Shown: positions 16,133 to 24,257 of the stretch, in pieces
Layout: each line of letters begins with the position of its first letter
How positions within the stretch are numbered: the stretch's first letter is position 1
Assembly (NCBI GenBank): GCA_024278315.1
Contig: JAJRTL010000320.1
Location: forward strand, 1-32,597
Direction of reading: 5' to 3'
Length of the DNA: 32,597 bases
Source of the DNA: Planctomycetota bacterium
GTDB lineage: Bacteria; Planctomycetota; UBA1135; GCA-002748355
The notes under the pieces: generated by a model
Databases searched by the model: none
Told to the model about the DNA's origin: nothing
Seen by the model: the letters and a program-made list of their open reading frames with translations, nothing else
Program-made: the position numbers and the translations under genes

Positions 16133-18864
16133 TGATGATCAGACCTGTGACCCGATTCTTGATCGCAATGGTCCTCGGCCTCCCGGCTGTGGCGCAAGCC
16201 CCCAGCACGACGAGTGGTCAGGCCAGCAACCAATCGCTAGCCAAGAAGCAGCAGGCCCTCCTGCAAAGAGCCGAACGCCTCAAGGTCATGATGAAGGAGC
16301 TACTCGTCCGCTACACGAAAGAAGGACGCGAGGACTACGTTCGCATCCTGAAGGACGGGATCGCCTTCTTGGACAAGAGCGGCCTCGAGGAGACACTTAC
16401 ACAAGCCTGGTCGGATCTCAACCAGGACCTGAAAAGCCGGGCCTTGGCATCCCAGACCAAGGTCCTCACCGTCATCGAAGAGCTCTTGGCTCGCCTCCTG
16501 GACCGCCGCAGCCTGGAAGGGCTCGAGAAGGATGCCAAGGACCTGGAAGCCAAACTGGCAACGCTGAGTCAACTGCAGAAGAGGAATCAGCGCCTCGATG
16601 AACAGCGCAAGCGTCTCCAGGAGCAAGCTCGCAGCGAGACCGAGAAGAAGATCCAAAAGGATCTCCAGCAGCTGGCACGTGAACAACGCCAGATGGCCAA
16701 CGAATCCGCCAAGCAAGCCAGCTCCATCCAGGACCGGCTGGAACAGGCGCTGAACCAGATCCGTCAGATGCAGCGCAATGCCGAGACCTTGGATCGCAAG
16801 GTCGAGGACGAAGCCAGCGGGAAGGTCGATCCAGCCACCCAGTTGGCGATCAAGATCCAGCAGGCCGCCATCCGTGCCGCCATGAGCATGGGGACGAAAG
16901 ATCTAGAGACCCGAAGCACCGAACAGAAGCAACTCGCCAAGACGGCCGCCGAACTAGCGACGGAGAGTGAGCAGCGCGCCGCGAAGTCAGAAGGCGATAC
17001 AGGTACAGAAACGGCCAAGGACCGGAGAGCCAAGGCACTGGACAAGGAAACAGCTCGACTGCTGAGAGAAGCGAGCAAGAAGTTCTCCGAAGCTGCACGG
17101 CGATTGGATGAGTCCAAGCAATCGGCCCAGTCGGAAGCAGAACGCGAACGCGCTGCTCTCAGGACCCAGGAGGGATTGACTCGCCTGGGTCAGGCCATGG
17201 ATCGGCAACGGAGGCGCAACAAGGATGCATTGACGCGGGCCAAGGAACTTGCGAGGAAGAGTGAGGATCTGGCTGAGGACCTGGCTCGTCTCGAGCGGGA
17301 TCGGCCCTCCGCAGGGCAGGCAGCGCGGGCCATGAAGGATGCCACCAAGGCCTGGGAGAAGGTCGAAGAAGGGCTCCGCCCCGAAGAGCGGCGCTCTCGG
17401 GAGCAGCAGCCGAACCCACCCAAAGCTCCTCCACAGGACGCGTCCAAGCAAGAGCGTACGAAGGAGGATCGGGCACGGGCTCGAGCGGCCCTGTCCAAAG
17501 CTGAGCAGGCCTTGGCCAAGGATGTCGAGCGCATGCAACAGAACGCAGCGCAGCAATCCAGGAGCCAGCTTGCCAAGCAAGGGGAGATGAGCCAACGAGC
17601 CAAGGACCTGCAGTCCAGGATGGAGCAGGCCCGTCAACAGGGGGAGATCAGCCCTGAACAGGAGAAGCAGGCCAAGAGCAGCATGCAGAGTGCGCAGCAA
17701 TCCATGCAGAAGGCCATGAAGAACCTCGACAGGGGAAGTCGCAAGGCTGCAGCTCGCGCGCAAGCACAGGCGGCACAGAAGCTCCAGGAGGCTGCCAAGA
17801 AAATGCAGCAGTCGGGCAAGCCTGGCCCCGAACAGCAGCAGGACATGCAGCGCCTGGCAGATGAGCAACAGAAGTTGCAGCGGGATATCCAGGAGTTGGC
17901 CAAACGAATCAACCCCAAGAAGAACCCCAAGGCCAAGAGGCACCTCGAAGAAGCGGCCGATCAGGCTCAGAAGGCCAAGGAGGCTCTCCAAGCCAACGAT
18001 CCCCAAGAGGCAGAGCGGGCTCAGGAGAAGACCAAGAAGGCTCTCGACAAGGCCAAGAAGGAGCTCCAGAAGGAGAGGGACCAGTATCTATCTCTGCGTC
18101 AGGAAGAGCTGCTCTTCAAGATCGTTGACGAACTCACGACGATGATCGCCTCTCAGAGCACGATCAACAGGCAGACCTTGACGCTCATGGCCAATGCGGG
18201 CGAGAAGTCCAGCCGCGGACTTCGGAGTCAGATTCGACAACTGGGCCGCAAAGAAGGAGAGCTGGCTGACCGTGCCAGTTTCCTTTCGGAGAACCTCGCG
18301 AAGGAGGAGACGCTGGTCTTCACGTACGTGCTGGGCAGTATCGCCACGGATCTGAAGCAGCTCAAGAGTGCCATGTCCAAGCGGCGCCCGGTATTGAGCG
18401 AGGAGATCACGGACCTGCAGAACGAAACGCTCGTGCAGATGAAATGGCTTCTCCAGGCATTGCGACAGCAGATCAAGCAGAAGAAGGAAGATCGCAAGAA
18501 GAAAGAGGGAGGCAACCCAGGAGAGAACAGCAACCAAGGGCAGAACAAGAAGCGCCTGGTCCCCGACAAGGCCGAGCTGATGCTCCTGCGGAGGCTGGAG
18601 ATGGATGTCCGGGAGCAGATCCAGGCATTCCTCGATCTGGAGAAGGAGCTCGGCAACGATTTCGAGGCGATGAATCGGCGCCGTCTCAACCGCTTGTCTC
18701 TCAAGCACGCGAAGATTTCAGACCTCTTCAAGGAGTTCGTCGAGAGTCGCGGCATGTCGCTGGATCCCAAGAAGGGAGAAGCCGAGCATGGGGAGGGCGG
18801 CAAGGAAAAGGGTGACGGCACGGAAGAAAAGTCCGGTGAAGGAAAGGAGAGAAAGAAGAGATGA
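16129..18864 (+). CDS. Large secreted coiled-coil protein, Lys/Gln/Ala-rich
   Basis: The 911-residue product has a signal peptide ending around AVAQA (about 19-23), followed by some 600 residues of almost continuous charged heptad-like helix with many Gln, Lys, Ala, Glu and Arg and very few aromatic residues. A more conserved-looking helical domain follows at about 652-800, with hydrophobic positions at QEELLFKIVDELTTMIASQS and in SFLSENLAKEETLVFTYVLG. The tail (about 805-911) is Lys/Glu-rich. Three in-frame ATG codons stand in tandem at 16129, 16132 and 16135; the Shine-Dalgarno AAGGGGAG (16121-16128) touches the first, so translation more likely starts at the second or third. The long rod suggests a periplasmic or surface filament or spacer. 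It may be the detached coiled-coil half of a DUF4175-type protein, with the upstream gene as the membrane half. Low-complexity composition makes homology by eye uncertain. Confidence 0.7.
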   Translation: MMMIRPVTRFLIAMVLGLPAVAQAPSTTSGQASNQSLAKKQQALLQRAERLKVMMKELLVRYTKEGREDYVRILKDGIAFLDKSGLEETLTQAWSDLNQDLKSRALASQTKVLTVIEELLARLLDRRSLEGLEKDAKDLEAKLATLSQLQKRNQRLDEQRKRLQEQARSETEKKIQKDLQQLAREQRQMANESAKQASSIQDRLEQALNQIRQMQRNAETLDRKVEDEASGKVDPATQLAIKIQQAAIRAAMSMGTKDLETRSTEQKQLAKTAAELATESEQRAAKSEGDTGTETAKDRRAKALDKETARLLREASKKFSEAARRLDESKQSAQSEAERERAALRTQEGLTRLGQAMDRQRRRNKDALTRAKELARKSEDLAEDLARLERDRPSAGQAARAMKDATKAWEKVEEGLRPEERRSREQQPNPPKAPPQDASKQERTKEDRARARAALSKAEQALAKDVERMQQNAAQQSRSQLAKQGEMSQRAKDLQSRMEQARQQGEISPEQEKQAKSSMQSAQQSMQKAMKNLDRGSRKAAARAQAQAAQKLQEAAKKMQQSGKPGPEQQQDMQRLADEQQKLQRDIQELAKRINPKKNPKAKRHLEEAADQAQKAKEALQANDPQEAERAQEKTKKALDKAKKELQKERDQYLSLRQEELLFKIVDELTTMIASQSTINRQTLTLMANAGEKSSRGLRSQIRQLGRKEGELADRASFLSENLAKEETLVFTYVLGSIATDLKQLKSAMSKRRPVLSEEITDLQNETLVQMKWLLQALRQQIKQKKEDRKKKEGGNPGENSNQGQNKKRLVPDKAELMLLRRLEMDVREQIQAFLDLEKELGNDFEAMNRRRLNRLSLKHAKISDLFKEFVESRGMSLDPKKGEAEHGEGGKEKGDGTEEKSGEGKERKKR

Positions 18865-19619
18865 GAGCCATACTGACCGTAGTCCCGTTCGCCTGCCTGT
18901 TTCTTCTAGCCGGACTTCCTGCCACCAGCCCTGCTGGATCGACACGATCCCTTGTCCCATCCCTCTCCTCGGCGGTCCCCAGTCAAGGGCCAACTGGGCA
19001 GCAAGACCCCAAGAAGATCATCGAGAAGATCCAGAAGGAGATGGAGGAGATCAATCGACTCTTGAACCAGGCCTCCCGTTCCAGCTCTTCGTCGTCATCT
19101 TCGTCGTCATCGTCGTCGTCCGCCTCAGGCTCCTCTTCGTCCAAGTCCTCCGCTTCCAGGGAGAATCTGGAGAAGTCCCTGCAAAAGAGCGACGCCGTCA
19201 TCGAGGGCATCGACGCCCTCCTCCGCATGGCGAGTCAGGGTGGCAAGAGTGGCTCTTCCACGGGAAAGAAGCCCAAGGGCAGTGAGAAGAAGCCAGGTCA
19301 GGGCGAGCCGCGCAAGCCGGATGATCGCGAGGGTCAGAATCCGGATTTCATCAAGCAGGGGGAGAAGAAGGGAAAGAGCGCTGAGCCCAAGAACGCGAAG
19401 AAAGACCCCAAGACCGGCAGGAACATCAAACAACAGGATCGCCGGAAGGATGCCACCGAAAGGCATGACAAGAAGGCTGAATCCGGCAGCTGGGGAAATC
19501 TCCCACCTTACTTGCAGAAGCTGTTCCGAGCAGGAGGCAAGCCCAAGGTGCCCTCTCGGTATCAAGAATTCGAGAAGGAGTTCCACCGCAACGCAGACAA
19601 GAAAGTGAAGAAACGCTGA
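18861..19619 (+). CDS. Small secreted protein with poly-serine linker and Lys-rich region
   Basis: The 252-residue protein starts with a signal peptide (hydrophobic about 4-20, ATSPAG after it). It then has a short amphipathic helix (about 50-71, 'IIEKIQKEMEEINRLLN'), a run of 14 serines (74-87) extended by SASGSSSSKSSAS, and a second helix (100-125). A Lys/Glu/Pro-rich low-complexity stretch (130-210) leads to an ordered-looking tail beginning WGNLPPYLQKLF (about 211) and ending in a Phe/Tyr/Lys helix. A 'W-G-x-L-P-P' tail at the very C-terminus is a recurring feature of small secreted proteins next to coiled-coil/DUF4175-like genes in Planctomycetota, as far as I recall; treat that as memory, not a search. 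Start ATG overlaps the previous stop (ATGA), with AAGGAG upstream. Likely a partner that docks on the coiled-coil protein. Confidence 0.7.
   Translation: MRAILTVVPFACLFLLAGLPATSPAGSTRSLVPSLSSAVPSQGPTGQQDPKKIIEKIQKEMEEINRLLNQASRSSSSSSSSSSSSSSASGSSSSKSSASRENLEKSLQKSDAVIEGIDALLRMASQGGKSGSSTGKKPKGSEKKPGQGEPRKPDDREGQNPDFIKQGEKKGKSAEPKNAKKDPKTGRNIKQQDRRKDATERHDKKAESGSWGNLPPYLQKLFRAGGKPKVPSRYQEFEKEFHRNADKKVKKR
19080..19121 (+). repeat. TCN-rich tandem repeat encoding 14 serines
   Basis: A run of TCN/AGC serine codons contains an exact 12-base tandem duplication (19086-19097 and 19098-19109, unit TCTTCGTCGTCA) followed by three TCG codons. Such tracts can change length by replication slippage in multiples of three, changing linker length without breaking the frame. 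Confidence 0.7.
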
Positions 19620-19626
19620 ACATCCC

Positions 19627-20772
19627 GTGTCTCTCTCAATCCTTCTCTCCGCATCACTTCTCCTCGTTCCACTGGTCTCCGACAGCCAGAAGAACACTCC
19701 TCCTCCTCCGCAGAAGAAGCCCGTACCGCAAGACAGCGCCATCCACGGCCAGGGACTGAGTCGCGAGACTCTCCAACAATCTGCATCCCTCTGCCAGGAA
19801 GCTGTCATGGGGCTCATCCGACTCCAGGATGAAGAAGATGGTTCCTGGCTCCTCGGAGACGCCTCCAGCCCACCTCCTGTTGCGGTCACTGCGCTCTCGG
19901 TATTGGCTCTCATGAGCTGCGGAGAAATCCCAGGAAGGACGAAACACGGGAAGGCAGTCGAACGTGGTGTCCTCTATCTGTTGAGTCGACAGAACCGACG
20001 TGGTGGCAAACACGATGGTTACATCGGGTTCGAAGCAGATCGGTACAGCCGAATGCATGGGCACGGCTATGCCACCCTGGCTCTTGCGGAGGTCTTTGGG
20101 ATGCTCTCTTCCCAGGACGACGCCCTGCTCACTGAGAAGGACGTCAAAGACGGACTCGAGAGGGCTGTGCGACTGATCGAGTACAGCCAGGACAAGGAGA
20201 CCGGCGGATGGTACTACGATCCCGATCCTACCGGGCATGAGGGATCCATGACCATCTGTATGGTGCAGGCCCTTCGTGCCGCAAAGAACGCGGGGATCCA
20301 GGTAGATTCCAAGGTCATCGTCCGGGCCGTCCAATACGTCAAGGACAGCCAGAAGCCCGACGGGAGTTTTCGCTACAAGCAAGGAGATGAGCGTTCCTCC
20401 GTAGCGCTTACGGCCGCAGCCGTCGCCACGTTGGAGGCCGCAGGGGCCTGGAAGGAAAAGGTCCTCCTCAAAGGCCAGGCCTACCTCATCGACAAGGACC
20501 TCCACGCCGGCCTGAGATCGCCGCGGTTCGGAATCTCATCCACCCGGTTCCCCTACTATGAGCGACTCTATATCGCCCAGTCTCTCTTCTTCGCACGCGA
20601 CCTGGGCCCCTACCGACGCTGGTACAGCAAGTTGGTCCAGGAGCTCAAACGTAGTCGAGACCCAGAAACCGCCACCTGGAACTCGAAGCGCTACTCACGA
20701 GCCTATGCCACTGCCATGAACCTTCTGGCCCTCAGCATGCCGCAGCAGTACCTGCCCATCCACCAACGCTAG
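19627..20772 (+). CDS. Secreted squalene-cyclase-like toroid protein (copy 2)
   Basis: This 381-residue protein is a paralogue of the product of 12564-13742. It starts with GTG seven bases after the previous stop, giving a signal sequence (about 3-17) and a Pro-rich linker (24-35). Shared blocks include HGHGYATLALAEVFGM (144-159), SMTICMVQALRAA (207-219), SVALTAAAVATLEAAG (258-273) and the closing QYLPIHQR (374-381). QW-like turns are LQDEEDGSW (66-74) and SQKPDGSF (241-248). As in copy 1, no DXDD catalytic motif is present and the protein is about half the size of a true squalene-hopene cyclase, so a non-enzymatic extracytoplasmic role is more likely. It closes the ten-gene cluster; its stop lies 18 bases from the convergent LarE gene. 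No good start-site ribosome signal is visible, so coupling with the upstream gene is likely. Confidence 0.82.
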   Translation: MSLSILLSASLLLVPLVSDSQKNTPPPPQKKPVPQDSAIHGQGLSRETLQQSASLCQEAVMGLIRLQDEEDGSWLLGDASSPPPVAVTALSVLALMSCGEIPGRTKHGKAVERGVLYLLSRQNRRGGKHDGYIGFEADRYSRMHGHGYATLALAEVFGMLSSQDDALLTEKDVKDGLERAVRLIEYSQDKETGGWYYDPDPTGHEGSMTICMVQALRAAKNAGIQVDSKVIVRAVQYVKDSQKPDGSFRYKQGDERSSVALTAAAVATLEAAGAWKEKVLLKGQAYLIDKDLHAGLRSPRFGISSTRFPYYERLYIAQSLFFARDLGPYRRWYSKLVQELKRSRDPETATWNSKRYSRAYATAMNLLALSMPQQYLPIHQR

Positions 20773-20790
20773 CCCGAGGCTCGGAAGGGA

Positions 20791-21582
20791 TCAGGAGCGG
20801 AATCCTTCCAGGTCGACAGAGACCTTCTTCCATCCAAGAGCCTTCAAGCTGTCGACCAGACCTTTCGCCTCATCCGAGAAGAGACGAGGGATCTCATCCT
20901 TGTCGACCTCGATGCGTGCCAACTCTCCATGGTGTCGTACACGGAACTGTCGGAAATGGCGTTTGCGGAACCACTCCTCTGCCCGTTCGACGCGAAGCAA
21001 CAGCTCCTCGTCGATGGCTGTTCCCGTGGGGATCCGCGAGGAGAGACAGGCGAAAGATCCCTTCTCGGCGGTCGGGAGGCTACGATCCCGTGACCAGGCT
21101 CGAACCTCTTCCTTGCTCCAGCCTTCGCTCTGGAGCGGAGCCAGAACACCTGCTTCGGCAGCTGCTCGGGCTCCCGGGCGGTAGTCGCTCAGATCATCCA
21201 GGATGGCTCCGTAGAGGATGGGCCATCGCGGAAGATCTCCGGCATCGATGGCCTGGTTCATCCGTTGGAAGAGTTCGCCCTTGCAGTAGTAGCAACGATC
21301 CATGCCGTTGGTGCGATAGCCTTCGATCTCGATCTCACGCGTCTCCAGCAGGATCCTCTTCACACCGAGTTGCTCCGCAATCGCCTCGCCTTCGATGTTT
21401 TCGGCCCCCGGGTAGGAGGCCGATACGGCGGTCACGGCCCTGACACGATCGGCTCCCAGCGATTCCACGCATGCAGCCAGAAGCATCGTGGAATCCACAC
21501 CCGCACTGAAAGCCACCAGGGCGCCAGGGTAGGTGGCCAGGTGGCTTTTCAATCCATCGAACTTCTCAGTCATCGAGCACAT
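20791..21582 (-). CDS. larE: LarE-type ATP-dependent sulfur transferase (PP-loop)
   Basis: The 263-residue protein matches LarE, which activates the carboxylate of the nickel-pincer precursor with ATP and gives up a cysteine sulfur (or uses an Fe-S bound sulfur in other classes). Visible are the PP-loop SAGVDST (26-32; canonical SGGVDS, so Ala replaces one Gly), DRCYYCKGELF (95-105), and FACLSSRIPTGT (178-189), whose Cys179 aligns in position with the sacrificial Cys176 of Lactobacillus plantarum LarE. Length is close to the 276-residue reference. An in-frame ATG at 21639 would overlap the upstream gene by 74 bases; the ATG at 21582 is chosen because GGAGAG (21595-21590) lies 7 bases before it. 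It still overlaps the amidohydrolase end by 17 bases. No larA, larB or larC is in the window, so the substrate could differ from the classical pathway. Confidence 0.85.
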   Translation of the reverse strand: MCSMTEKFDGLKSHLATYPGALVAFSAGVDSTMLLAACVESLGADRVRAVTAVSASYPGAENIEGEAIAEQLGVKRILLETREIEIEGYRTNGMDRCYYCKGELFQRMNQAIDAGDLPRWPILYGAILDDLSDYRPGARAAAEAGVLAPLQSEGWSKEEVRAWSRDRSLPTAEKGSFACLSSRIPTGTAIDEELLLRVERAEEWFRKRHFRQFRVRHHGELARIEVDKDEIPRLFSDEAKGLVDSLKALGWKKVSVDLEGFRS

Positions 21583-23275
21583 GGACAATCTCTCCACCAA
21601 CCACCGTACCAAGAACCTTGGTCCCGGGAAGTGCCGCATCCGGCACAGAGGTCAAATCCCTGTCCACAATCGTCAGGTCCGCAACATAACCCCGGAGAAT
21701 CCGCCCCCTGACCTTCTCCTCGAAGGCCGCGAAGGCAGCCCCGCGCGTGAAAGCGTGCAGGACCGCCAACCTCGCCATCTCCTGATCGGGACGGAGAGCC
21801 TCGGACTGGGGCTGTGCGGGACTGATCGTGGAAACGGCTGCGAAGATACCCTCGAAGGGATTCGCAGGCTCGACCGGGAAGTCACTTCCAAATGCCAGCC
21901 TGGTCCCCAGATCGGCAAGCGACTTGAACGCGTAGGCACCCTTGATTCGCTCCGGCCCCAGTCGCCTCGGTGCCCATGGCATGTCCGAGGTCAAATGAGT
22001 GGGCTGCATGCTGGCAATCACCCCCAGGCTGGCCAGCCGTGGCAGATCTTGAGGCGAGAGCACCTGGACATGCTCGAGCCGGGCACGAGCCAGGGCGAGC
22101 TTCTCACCGAACACCTGCTGCAACAGATCCAGGGAGATCCGGTTGGCCCGGTCACCGATCGCGTGGATGCAGGGTTGCAGCCCTTTCTGGCGAAGGATCT
22201 CCAGACGCCGTCCCAGCTCCGTCTTGGATGTCGTCATGAGCCCTCTCGTATCTGGCATGTCCGAATAGGGCTCCAACAATGCGGCTCCACGCGACCCCAG
22301 CGCTCCGTCCGCATAGATCTTGACCGCCCGGAATCGCAGTCTGGTAGAGGGACGTCTCCACCCGCTCCTGGCCAGGCCTTGATCGGACCAGGAGAGCATG
22401 CCGTAGACACCAAGCTTCCAACGGCCGTCGGCCACCATGGCTTCCAGGCGCGCCTTCACTCGAGGCGAAACGCCAGCGTCATGCACACGGGTCAACCCCA
22501 GGGACAAGCAGCGCTCTTGTGCCGCCAGGAGTCGACGATCCACAGTTGCTTCGTCGATAGCTGGCAGGCGACGCCCCACCAATGCCATGGCATTGTCGAT
22601 GAGGACTCCTGTCAGTTCTCCGCCAGGTCCCCGAAGCAACTCACCCCCCTCGGGAGCGTTGGCGCTCTTGTCCAGGCCCGCGACCTCCAGTGCTCTCGCA
22701 TTCACGAGCGCCGCATGTCCATCCACACGAGCCAGGAACACAGGGTGCAGCGGCACAGCTTTGGACAGGGCATCGTGGACCGGCATCCTCTGGTCGCTCC
22801 AACGATTCTGATCCCAACCGTGCCCCATGATCCATGTGCCAGGAGACAATCCCTTGGCCTTCTCCGCAACCTTCTGGATCAACTCCCGCATACTGCGCGT
22901 GTCTCCGAGCGGGAGTTCCTCCAACGAAGTGCCCAGTCCAAGGAGGTGGCCGTGTGCATCGGTCATTCCGGGAAACAGATGTGCGCCAAGGAACTCCTTG
23001 ACGACCGTTTTCGAGCCACGGTATTTCAGGATTCCTGTGTGATTGGACACCGAGAGGATCTCTCCGTCCTTGATGGCCAGGGCGGACCCACCGAGTTCCT
23101 TCTCTTCCAGATCGTGTACAGCTTCGACCAGAAGGATCAGATCCGCTGCAGGTAGCTCCCCGGGTTTCATTCCCTGCAAACGGCTGTCCGAAACGGATCC
23201 CTCATAGAGCGCTCCACAAGCCAGCACCCCGACAAAGAGAAGAGAGAGGAGGACAGGGAGGGCGCGTCTACGCAT
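21566..23275 (-). CDS. YtcJ-like amidohydrolase, predicted lipoprotein
   Basis: The 569-residue protein belongs to the amidohydrolase-3 (YtcJ-like) group of metal-dependent hydrolases. The metal-binding set is present: DAHGH (107-111, His108 and His110), a Lys in VKIYADGALGS (around 319), CIHAIGDRA (around 368), LEHVQ (around 400) and FGSDFPVEP (around 460). The sequence GWDQNRW and the DGHAALVNARAL block are typical of YtcJ relatives. The N-terminus is a lipoprotein signal: Arg-rich start, hydrophobic core, and lipobox VLAC with Cys20, so the enzyme is probably membrane-tethered outside the cytoplasm, which is unusual for many family members but not unique. Substrate cannot be told from sequence. 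It lies 10 bases after the nucleotidyltransferase stop and overlaps larE, so it is the third gene of a four-gene operon. Confidence 0.88.
   Translation of the reverse strand: MRRRALPVLLSLLFVGVLACGALYEGSVSDSRLQGMKPGELPAADLILLVEAVHDLEEKELGGSALAIKDGEILSVSNHTGILKYRGSKTVVKEFLGAHLFPGMTDAHGHLLGLGTSLEELPLGDTRSMRELIQKVAEKAKGLSPGTWIMGHGWDQNRWSDQRMPVHDALSKAVPLHPVFLARVDGHAALVNARALEVAGLDKSANAPEGGELLRGPGGELTGVLIDNAMALVGRRLPAIDEATVDRRLLAAQERCLSLGLTRVHDAGVSPRVKARLEAMVADGRWKLGVYGMLSWSDQGLARSGWRRPSTRLRFRAVKIYADGALGSRGAALLEPYSDMPDTRGLMTTSKTELGRRLEILRQKGLQPCIHAIGDRANRISLDLLQQVFGEKLALARARLEHVQVLSPQDLPRLASLGVIASMQPTHLTSDMPWAPRRLGPERIKGAYAFKSLADLGTRLAFGSDFPVEPANPFEGIFAAVSTISPAQPQSEALRPDQEMARLAVLHAFTRGAAFAAFEEKVRGRILRGYVADLTIVDRDLTSVPDAALPGTKVLGTVVGGEIVHVLDD
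21590..21595 (-). promoter_or_regulatory. Shine-Dalgarno deciding the LarE start
   Basis: On the minus strand GGAGAG lies 7 bases upstream of ATG 21582, inside the end of the amidohydrolase gene. It favours this start over ATG 21639 and ATG 21573. Confidence 0.55.
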
Positions 23276-23285
23276 AGGAATGAGT

Positions 23286-24257
23286 TCAGGTCTGGAACAA
23301 TGAGGCGCAGTGGACTTCGTGGCCTGGGGTCAAGATGACCTTCTCTACGGGCCCCATTCGATCGATCACGGTGCCCGGAAAGATCAGGGCCTTCTCGATC
23401 CGGATGGGATGGAGGACACGAACTCCCTCCATGATGATGCTCTCACTCACCTCTGTTCCTTCGGGGAGATCGACATCCGTAGCAATGATCTTATCTTGGC
23501 CACTCATTCTCAGGTAGTGCAGATTGAGCGCGAGGAGATCACTCGGGAAGGAAAGGTTGAGATCCTCACGAACCACCTCGGCGGCTTCTACTCGCCAGCC
23601 ATCGTCGATGAAGATCTGGATCGAGTCGGTGATCTCGTACTCGTCCCGCATGGCCGTTCTGGGCGTCCTTCGGATCGCATCGAAGATCGCCACATCGAAG
23701 AAGTAGAGACCACAACCCTTGAGGTCCGTGCGGGGACGTCTGGGCTTCTCGACGACCCGCGTCACACGGCCGTCTTCGCCCACATGCACGACGAAATTGC
23801 GCATAATGGCCTCGCGGTCCGTCTCGCGTTTCACCGCCAGGACAGCGGCCGTGTCATCCCTGCCGCCGTCACCCATCCGCTCAAGCATCTGTCCGAGATC
23901 ATCCGTCTCGAAGAAGATATCACCGAGAAAGAGAAAGAAAGGGCGGTCTACCATTCGCTCGATCTTGGAAAGTGCGTGAGCGATTCCCAGTGTCTCCTCC
24001 TGCTCGACGTATCGGAGCCTCACACCCAACCCGCTCCCATCTCCGAGAAGCCTGACGATTTCGTATCCCAGATGCCCGATGACGATGATGACGTCCCGGA
24101 TACCCAGTTCCCGCATCGCCTCGATCTGATGGACGAGGAGGGGCTTGCCCCCGATGGGCAGGATGGGCTTGGGGTAGCTCTCAGAGAAGGGGAGCATGCG
24201 CGTCCCCTTCCCTGCTGCCAGGATGACTCCGAGGAGATCCGAAGGATGGGCCTTCAT
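23286..24257 (-). CDS. Sugar-phosphate nucleotidyltransferase
   Basis: The 323-residue protein has the nucleotidyltransferase signature near the N-terminus (VILAAGKGTRMLPF, 11-24, then YPKPILPIGGKPL, 29-40), the product-site Asp in FLGDIFF (Asp113), and the 'VEKP' lysine (Lys171). The C-terminal part (about 255-323) alternates short hydrophobic repeats consistent with the left-handed beta-helix seen in glucose-1-phosphate thymidylyltransferase and mannose-1-phosphate guanylyltransferase relatives. It should couple a sugar-1-phosphate with an NTP to give an activated NDP-sugar in the cytoplasm; which sugar and nucleotide cannot be decided here. Its ATG directly follows the TAG of the upstream FG-GAP gene with no gap and no separate Shine-Dalgarno, so translation is coupled. 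No glycosyltransferases are in the window. Confidence 0.88.
   Translation of the reverse strand: MKAHPSDLLGVILAAGKGTRMLPFSESYPKPILPIGGKPLLVHQIEAMRELGIRDVIIVIGHLGYEIVRLLGDGSGLGVRLRYVEQEETLGIAHALSKIERMVDRPFFLFLGDIFFETDDLGQMLERMGDGGRDDTAAVLAVKRETDREAIMRNFVVHVGEDGRVTRVVEKPRRPRTDLKGCGLYFFDVAIFDAIRRTPRTAMRDEYEITDSIQIFIDDGWRVEAAEVVREDLNLSFPSDLLALNLHYLRMSGQDKIIATDVDLPEGTEVSESIIMEGVRVLHPIRIEKALIFPGTVIDRMGPVEKVILTPGHEVHCASLFQT

Noticed and set aside
20783-20809. GGAAGG/CCTTCC inverted repeat at the convergent gene ends as a shared terminator
   Set aside because: The six-base stem with a 15-base loop lies partly in the LarE coding end and has no T-run; weak.
21533-23155. A 540-codon plus-strand frame opposite the amidohydrolase
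   Set aside because: The minus-strand product has all metal-ligand motifs; the plus frame is His/Gln/Arg-rich shadow sequence.
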